Source: Pseudomonas sp. Teo4 (GTDB lineage Bacteria; Pseudomonadota; Gammaproteobacteria; Pseudomonadales; Pseudomonadaceae). From it: a stretch of DNA of 64,000 nucleotides. The stretch is from assembly GCF_034387475.1 (NCBI RefSeq), contig NZ_JAXCIL010000002.1, positions 496,001 to 560,000 of the forward strand. Direction: 5' to 3'. Below the pieces are notes generated by a model. That model searched no databases. It was given only the letters and a program-made list of their open reading frames with translations, and was not told where the DNA came from. The position numbers and the translations under genes were made by a program. This document shows, in pieces, positions 59,133-64,000 of the stretch (its first letter is position 1; every line of letters starts with the position of its first letter).

Positions 59133-60878
59133 TTAGTCTGCCTTGGCCTGAGTATTGGCCACAGACTTCTTGGCGGGCTCGGACTTGGCAGTCGCTTTCT
59201 TCACCGGAGCAGGCTTGTGAGCCGTCTTGTGCGCGGAGGTCGGCTTGGCCGGCGCAGCCTTGGCAGCAGGTTTTACCTCAACGGGCTTGGCCGGCTCTTC
59301 CTTGGCCACAACCGCTGGCGCAGCTGGAGTCGGCGCTGTGACCGGTGCAGCCGTTTCGGCTTTGGTCACAGGCGTGGGCTTGGCTTCGACCTTGTCTCCC
59401 CCGCCAAACAGACGCGAGAAGAACCCGCCCTCTTTTTTCGCCGCCACAGCACCTGCTGCGGCCGCCGCTGCAACAGGTGCCGCCTTGGCCGGGTCGAACG
59501 ACTTGCCTGCCAGCAGGTCCTGCACCTGACTGGCGGCACGCTGACCACTGCGCAGGGCGCCCTCCAGGGTACCTGGGTACAACGCGTCGGTGTGCTCACC
59601 GGCAAAGGTGATGCGCTGAACTGGACGCTCCCACAGGCGCCAGTACTTGCTGATCTGGCCTGGACCATAGGCGAGGTAAGCACCACCCGTGTTGGCATCG
59701 GTGCTGTAGCGCTTGAGCTCATAGCCGGTGAACGAACCGCGAGCCTGAGGGTAGAACGCATGCAAGCGGATCAACACCTGGTCGACCATCTGCTTGTCGC
59801 CAAATGCCTGCAACAGGCGGGCATTGTCGCCGGACAAGTTGATAACTACGTTGGCACCGCCCTTGAGCGCTGGCTCGATCCAGAGCATGCCGAGGCCGAC
59901 GTTGCTGAAGATTTCACCCGACATCCGCGCCTTGCTTTCCCACACGGGCTGCTTGAACTTGAGCATCAGCTGGTCGCGCCAGCCATAGTTGGTGCCTTTC
60001 AGAGCCGCCATGTGCTGGTTGTCGAGGCCCGGCGTCATCTGAATCTTGGCCAGGGCGCGCAGGGGTACGGCCATCACCAGGTAGTCGGCCTGGTAGCCGA
60101 CGCTACCGACCTTGACCGTCACACCGTCCTTGTCCTGCACGATGGAGGTGACCGGCGAGCTGGTCTTGATGGTCTTGAGCTGCTTGACGAAGGCCTGCGC
60201 CAGCACCGGGCTACCACCCGGCAGGCGGGCAGCGCGCAGGTCACGGTCACTCACTCCGCGATAGACACGGTTCTGCTGCGCGAAATAAAGCAGCGACAGC
60301 CGCGACGGCTCATCGTAGCGGGTACGAATCTGCTGGTTGATCAGTTGCCGTGCAGTGGTCGGCAGTTGCAGCTTGTCGAGCCAGGTGGACACGTTCATCT
60401 GGTCGAGGGCGAACAGCGTGCTGGTAGCCTGGGGATTCAGCGGATCGTCAATCGAGCGAGCCAAGTCATCGAGGGTCTTCTCGTAGCGCTTGATTGCCTC
60501 GGCAGTGGCCGGCTGCTTGGTAGCCAGGTCAGCGGCATTGAAATACACGCCGTCAATCAGATAGCCCGGTGTACGCACGAACTCCGGCGCAGGCAGTGTT
60601 TCAAGCTTGAAACGGTCCAGGTACTGGTTCAGCACCGGCTGGGCCTTGCTGTTGCCGATCCACTCGCTGGTGGCCAGGCCCGAGCGACCGCCCATGCCCG
60701 ACTTCGCCTCCAGCAGGGTCACCTGCCAGCCCTTGTTCTGCAGCTCATAGGCCGCGGTCAGGCCTGCCAGGCCGCCACCCACGACGATTGCCGAAGGTGT
60801 CTTGTCCTTTGCCAGCGCGGCACCGCTGGACACACCAATCAATACCAACGCGCACAGGCGCACCCAAGCAGCGGCCAT
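59133..60878 (-). CDS. Secreted flavin amine oxidase-like protein with Lys/Ala/Pro-rich tail
   Basis: 581 residues with a signal peptide (VRLCALVLIGVSSGAALA). IVVGGGLAGLTAAYELQ and GGRSGLATSEW bind FAD, and ITFAGEHTDALYPGTLEGALRSGQRAASQV closes the site, as in monoamine and putrescine oxidases. After about residue 460 there is a low-complexity tail of Ala, Pro, Lys and Thr with an embedded FFSRLFGGGD; it resembles histone-H1-like sequences. The substrate is not known. The tail may bind cell wall, nucleic acid or LPS. There is no Tat twin-Arg motif, so Sec export of an unfolded flavoprotein would be required. Confidence 0.8.
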   Translation of the reverse strand: MAAAWVRLCALVLIGVSSGAALAKDKTPSAIVVGGGLAGLTAAYELQNKGWQVTLLEAKSGMGGRSGLATSEWIGNSKAQPVLNQYLDRFKLETLPAPEFVRTPGYLIDGVYFNAADLATKQPATAEAIKRYEKTLDDLARSIDDPLNPQATSTLFALDQMNVSTWLDKLQLPTTARQLINQQIRTRYDEPSRLSLLYFAQQNRVYRGVSDRDLRAARLPGGSPVLAQAFVKQLKTIKTSSPVTSIVQDKDGVTVKVGSVGYQADYLVMAVPLRALAKIQMTPGLDNQHMAALKGTNYGWRDQLMLKFKQPVWESKARMSGEIFSNVGLGMLWIEPALKGGANVVINLSGDNARLLQAFGDKQMVDQVLIRLHAFYPQARGSFTGYELKRYSTDANTGGAYLAYGPGQISKYWRLWERPVQRITFAGEHTDALYPGTLEGALRSGQRAASQVQDLLAGKSFDPAKAAPVAAAAAAGAVAAKKEGGFFSRLFGGGDKVEAKPTPVTKAETAAPVTAPTPAAPAVVAKEEPAKPVEVKPAAKAAPAKPTSAHKTAHKPAPVKKATAKSEPAKKSVANTQAKAD

Positions 60879-61078
60879 ATCGGCGAACTCCGAGTAAGAA
60901 GCAAAAGAATAGGGAGAGGCAGGAATGCCCCGAGGGAGATGCGTTAAGAATACGTCAGGTATGCGGACCCTGCCAGCTCAGTGACATCAAGTCCTTTTGG
61001 CAACTGATATTTTTGTCAGTAGCCAGAATGCGCGGTGCCAGGCAATGCTGCCCCATGGCCGGTAGAGAGGACCCGCGC

Positions 61079-61570
61079 ATGACCTATGAGGAGCACTTCC
61101 AGCACGTCGAACGGCAGTTCTTGTGTCGCAGGCAGGCCTTGCGTACACCCTCGGGCCTGAGCATACGTTCCAACTGCACCTCATGGGCGGGTTTTCACGA
61201 AGCCTTCAAAGGCGAAGAAGGCACCGAACTGGTGATCGGTGAGCACTGTGACGTGGAGATTGCGTTCAGCCAGGAAGTGGAAACCTTGACGCTTGAATAC
61301 TATGTCGTCAGCGACGACCACTTCATCGATGTCCAGATGCTCCTGGACACCGAAGGGTGCGACTACGACCTGATTGCGTTGCCGCCTCGCAACTTCTACT
61401 GGCTGACGCTTTCAGGCAGCGGCTACACCGAATACATGCCTGGCCCTGTCGCCACCACGCCCTACCAGCAGATGATTTCCGGTCCCTTCCGACGCTTGAC
61501 CATCTCCACTTCGCAGGCCGGCACGGTGCACATCCGCAAGCTGGCCTGGACGCGCACCAGTCGCCATTGA
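61079..61570 (+). CDS. Hypothetical protein, 163 residues
   Basis: ATG 61079 with GAGAGG eight bases upstream. The frame is open much further back without support. It starts MTYEEHFQHVERQFLCRRQALRT and is rich in acidic residues, followed by several beta strands (LTLEYYVVSDDHFIDVQMLL). It has no signal peptide or known motif. It lies between the amine oxidase gene (opposite strand) and bioA, 79 bases upstream of the bioA start, so it could be co-transcribed with bioA. Confidence 0.65.
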   Translation: MTYEEHFQHVERQFLCRRQALRTPSGLSIRSNCTSWAGFHEAFKGEEGTELVIGEHCDVEIAFSQEVETLTLEYYVVSDDHFIDVQMLLDTEGCDYDLIALPPRNFYWLTLSGSGYTEYMPGPVATTPYQQMISGPFRRLTISTSQAGTVHIRKLAWTRTSRH

Positions 61571-61649
61571 ACACCAGCGGTTGTCCTGCCCTGCGGCATT
61601 GCTTAGGCTTACGCGGTCAAACCAAGCTGCAATGCCAGGAGAAGTGCCC

Positions 61650-63056
61650 ATGGGCCTCAACGATCAGTGGATGCAACGCGACCTGAAGGTCCTGTGGCAC
61701 CCCTGCACCCAGATGAAAGACCACGAGCAGCTGCCGCTGATCCCGATCAAGCGCGGTGAAGGCGTATGGCTCGAGGACTTCGAGGGCAAGCGCTACCTGG
61801 ACGCCGTCAGCAGCTGGTGGGTCAACGTGTTCGGCCACGCCAACCCGCGCATCAACCAGCGCATCAAAGACCAGGTCGACCAGCTCGAACACGTCATCCT
61901 GGCCGGTTTCAGCCACCAGCCGGTGATCGAGCTGTCCGAGCGCCTGGTCGCCATGACACCCGCCGGACTCGACCGGGTGTTCTATGCCGACAACGGTTCT
62001 TCGTGCATCGAAGTGGCGTTGAAGATGAGCTTCCATTACTGGCAGAACATCGGCAAACCGGCGAAGAAACGCTTCGTGACCCTGACCAACAGCTACCACG
62101 GCGAAACCATCGCCGCGATGTCGGTGGGTGACGTGCCGCTGTTCACCGAAACCTACAAGGCGCTGCTGCTCGATACCATCAAGGTGCCCAGCCCGGACTG
62201 CTACCTGCGCCCGGAAGGCATGAGCTGGGAAGAACACTCGCGCAACATGTTCGCGGCCATGGAGCAGACCCTGGCCGAGCATCACGAGACCCTCTCTGCA
62301 GTGATCATCGAGCCGCTGATCCAGGGCGCTGGCGGCATGCGCATGTACCACCCGGTCTACCTCAAGCTGCTGCGTGAAGCGTGCGACCGCTATGGCGTGC
62401 ACCTGATTCACGACGAAATCGCCGTGGGCTTCGGCCGCACCGGCACCATGTTCGCCTGCGAGCAAGCCGGTATTCGCCCGGACTTCCTGTGCCTGTCCAA
62501 GGCCCTGACCGGCGGCTACTTGCCGCTGGCCGCCTGCCTGACCACCGACATCGTGTACCAGGCGTTCTACGACGATTACCCGACCCTGCGCGCCTTCCTC
62601 CACTCGCACAGCTACACCGGCAACCCGCTGGCGTGCGCCGCAGCCCTGGCGACCCTGGACATCTTCGAGCAGGACAACGTGATCGAGGCCAACAAGGCCT
62701 TGGCCACACGCATGGCCAGCGCTACCGCGCACCTTGCCGACCACCCGCATGTGGCTGAAATCCGCCAGACCGGCATGGCCCTGGCCATCGAGATGGTGCA
62801 GGACAAGGCCGGCAAGGTCGCCTACCCCTGGCAGGAACGCCGCGGCCTGAAGGTGTTCGAGCATGCGCTGACCCGCGGCGCGCTGCTGCGCCCACTGGGC
62901 AGCGTGGTGTATTTCCTGCCGCCGTACGTGATCACCCCGGAGCAGATTGACTTCCTGGCCGAGGTGGCCAGCGAAGGCATCGACATTTCGACACGCGACA
63001 GCGTCAGTGTCGCGGTACCGGCCGACTTCCATCCAGACTTCCGCGATCCGGGCTGA
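61650..63056 (+). CDS. bioA: Adenosylmethionine-8-amino-7-oxononanoate aminotransferase BioA
   Basis: 468 residues from ATG 61650, with AGGAG eight bases upstream. WHPCTQMKDHE, SSWWVNVFGHANPRIN, YADNGSSCIEVALKM and HGETIAAMSVGD are BioA signatures. The PLP Lys is in CLSKALTGGYLPLAA (about 284). It uses SAM as amino donor to make DAPA in biotin synthesis, which ties it loosely to the metK genes of this window. Other bio genes are not adjacent. A type B REP pair separates it from rsmE. Confidence 0.96.
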   Translation: MGLNDQWMQRDLKVLWHPCTQMKDHEQLPLIPIKRGEGVWLEDFEGKRYLDAVSSWWVNVFGHANPRINQRIKDQVDQLEHVILAGFSHQPVIELSERLVAMTPAGLDRVFYADNGSSCIEVALKMSFHYWQNIGKPAKKRFVTLTNSYHGETIAAMSVGDVPLFTETYKALLLDTIKVPSPDCYLRPEGMSWEEHSRNMFAAMEQTLAEHHETLSAVIIEPLIQGAGGMRMYHPVYLKLLREACDRYGVHLIHDEIAVGFGRTGTMFACEQAGIRPDFLCLSKALTGGYLPLAACLTTDIVYQAFYDDYPTLRAFLHSHSYTGNPLACAAALATLDIFEQDNVIEANKALATRMASATAHLADHPHVAEIRQTGMALAIEMVQDKAGKVAYPWQERRGLKVFEHALTRGALLRPLGSVVYFLPPYVITPEQIDFLAEVASEGIDISTRDSVSVAVPADFHPDFRDPG

Positions 63057-63074
63057 CCTTGCATCTCGCCCCGC

Positions 63075-63152
63075 CCCTGTGAAAGCGGGTTTACCCGCGA
63101 ATGCGATGGTGAGTTCACTGCCGTATTCGCGGGTAAACCCGCTCCCGCAGGG
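63075..63152. repeat. Inverted pair of type B REP elements
   Basis: Arms at 63076-63105 and 63124-63151. The unit, including its loop, closely matches the unit at 26054-26130. Confidence 0.9.
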
Positions 63153-63184
63153 AGATTAGTACCCTCAACACTCCGAGCAGAACC

Positions 63185-63904
63185 ATGAGACTGTCCCGCT
63201 TCTTCATCGACGCCCCCTTGAGCCTAGGCGAGCACGACCTGCCCGAAGCCCAGGCCCACTACATTGGCCGCGTGCTGCGCATGTCGGCTGGCGATGCCGT
63301 GCAATTGTTCGACGGCAGCGGCCAGGAGTACCTCGGCCAGCTGCTGGAGGTGGGCAAGAAAAGCGTGCGCGTGAGCCTCGACCAGGCCCTGCCCGGCCAG
63401 GCCGAATCGCCCTTGCACATCCATCTGGGCCAGGGCCTGTCCCGTGGCGAGCGCATGGACTGGGCGATTCAGAAGGCTACCGAACTTGGCGTCAATGAAA
63501 TCACCCCGATCGTCAGCGAACGCTGCGAAGTGCGCCTGAAAGATGAGCGCGCCGACAAACGCCTGGCCCACTGGCGCCAAGTGGCCATCAGCGCCTGCGA
63601 GCAGTGTGGCCGCTCGACTCTGCCGATCATTCACCCGCCCGTGACCCTCGCCGAATGGCTCAAGGGCACCGAAGCCGACCTCAAACTGGTCCTGCATCCA
63701 GTGGCAGAACCGTTGACCAGCCACGCCAAGCCCTCGCGTCTGGCGTTTCTGATCGGCCCTGAAGGCGGCCTGAGCGAAGCTGAAGTCGACCAGGCCAAAG
63801 CCGCAGGCTGCCACGCCGCCCGGCTCGGCCCACGCGTGCTGCGCACCGAAACCGCGCCAGTAGTGGCGTTGTCGGTGGCACAGCAGCTGTGGGGCGATTT
63901 CTAA
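63185..63904 (+). CDS. rsmE: 16S rRNA (uracil(1498)-N(3))-methyltransferase RsmE
   Basis: 239 residues from ATG 63185. The N-terminal PUA-like part contains HYIGRVLRMSAGDAVQLFDGSGQEY. The SPOUT knot is FLIGPEGGLSEAEVDQAKAAG with LGPRVLRTETAPVVALSVAQ, the SAM-binding trefoil of RsmE. It methylates U1498 of 16S rRNA in the 30S subunit. The length fits E. coli RsmE (243). Its stop overlaps the stop of the converging gene by three bases. Confidence 0.96.
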   Translation: MRLSRFFIDAPLSLGEHDLPEAQAHYIGRVLRMSAGDAVQLFDGSGQEYLGQLLEVGKKSVRVSLDQALPGQAESPLHIHLGQGLSRGERMDWAIQKATELGVNEITPIVSERCEVRLKDERADKRLAHWRQVAISACEQCGRSTLPIIHPPVTLAEWLKGTEADLKLVLHPVAEPLTSHAKPSRLAFLIGPEGGLSEAEVDQAKAAGCHAARLGPRVLRTETAPVVALSVAQQLWGDF

Positions 63905-64000
63905 CGCACGTAGAACGACACGGCGATGAAGTGCATAAGGCTGCCGGCGATCACGAACAGGTGCCAGATGCCATGCCAGTGGCGAAAGCGACTGTCGAAG
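63901..64000 (-). CDS. Hemolysin III family membrane protein (partial, N-terminus outside window)
   Basis: Only the last 32 codons are in the window. They read FDSRFRHWHGIWHLFVIAG and SLMHFIAVSFYVR, then TAG at 63901-63903. The His-containing HxxxHxF end is the typical last helix of the hemolysin III/PAQR (TrhA) family, integral membrane proteins of unclear natural role. Its stop overlaps rsmE. Confidence 0.8.
   Translation of the reverse strand, partial: FDSRFRHWHGIWHLFVIAGSLMHFIAVSFYVR

Overview
The window is chromosomal DNA from a Pseudomonas of the P. putida group. The evidence is the high GC content, the typical PutA, RlmJ, LigB, CfcR-like, MetK, AhcY, RhlE, BioA and RsmE proteins, and the many inverted pairs of short REP elements ending in CTCCCACA between genes. 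The gene order (putP/putA, cfcR-like, fba, pgk, epd, tkt, metK, ligB, ahcY, metF) matches what I remember of the P. putida KT2440 arrangement. I see no prophage, insertion sequence, CRISPR array, rRNA or tRNA. Nearly everything is core genome.

Bases 1-9770 are a lipopolysaccharide core and O-antigen region. Seven tightly packed minus-strand genes run from a carbamoyltransferase through glycosyltransferases, a Mig-14-like acyltransferase and a PIG-L deacetylase. An O-antigen ligase cut by the window edge and a plus-strand kinase-like gene follow. Bases 9986-17100 carry rlmJ, a small orphan gene, and the divergent proline utilisation pair putP and putA. Seven copies of the PutA operator hexamer lie between putP and putA.

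Bases 17180-31460 hold an orphan membrane protein, a REP-rich gap with a gene remnant, an acyl-CoA dehydrogenase, a TldD/PmbA-type protease pair, an MFS exporter, the helicase DbpA, a YhiN-type flavoprotein, a YccS-like membrane protein, a periplasmic binding protein, ElaA and a small winged-helix protein. Bases 31470-40650 combine a YgjP-like metallopeptidase and a c-di-GMP response regulator (CfcR) with central carbon genes on the minus strand: tkt, epd, pgk and fba, with two small lipoproteins between pgk and fba.

Bases 40900-53350 are organised around the activated methyl cycle. A SahR-like ArsR/methyltransferase regulator lies upstream of metK and has a 24-bp palindrome in front of it. 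An SAH riboswitch precedes ahcY, and metF follows. In between are ligB, a DUF1090 protein, a cytochrome c' lipoprotein, mltA, a MAPEG protein, an EamA transporter, a CPA1 antiporter and a thioesterase. The rest (53350-64000) carries a glycosyltransferase-like protein, a second binding protein, rhlE, yceI with cytochrome b561, two orphan genes, a secreted amine-oxidase-like flavoprotein, bioA, rsmE and the end of a hemolysin III gene.

I did not find a clearly new multi-gene system. The best leads are a kinase-like LPS protein without its catalytic Asp, a membrane PIG-L deacetylase inside the LPS operon, the two-layer SAH control of methionine recycling, a c-di-GMP regulator with a changed EAL metal ligand, and a second TldD/PmbA pair.
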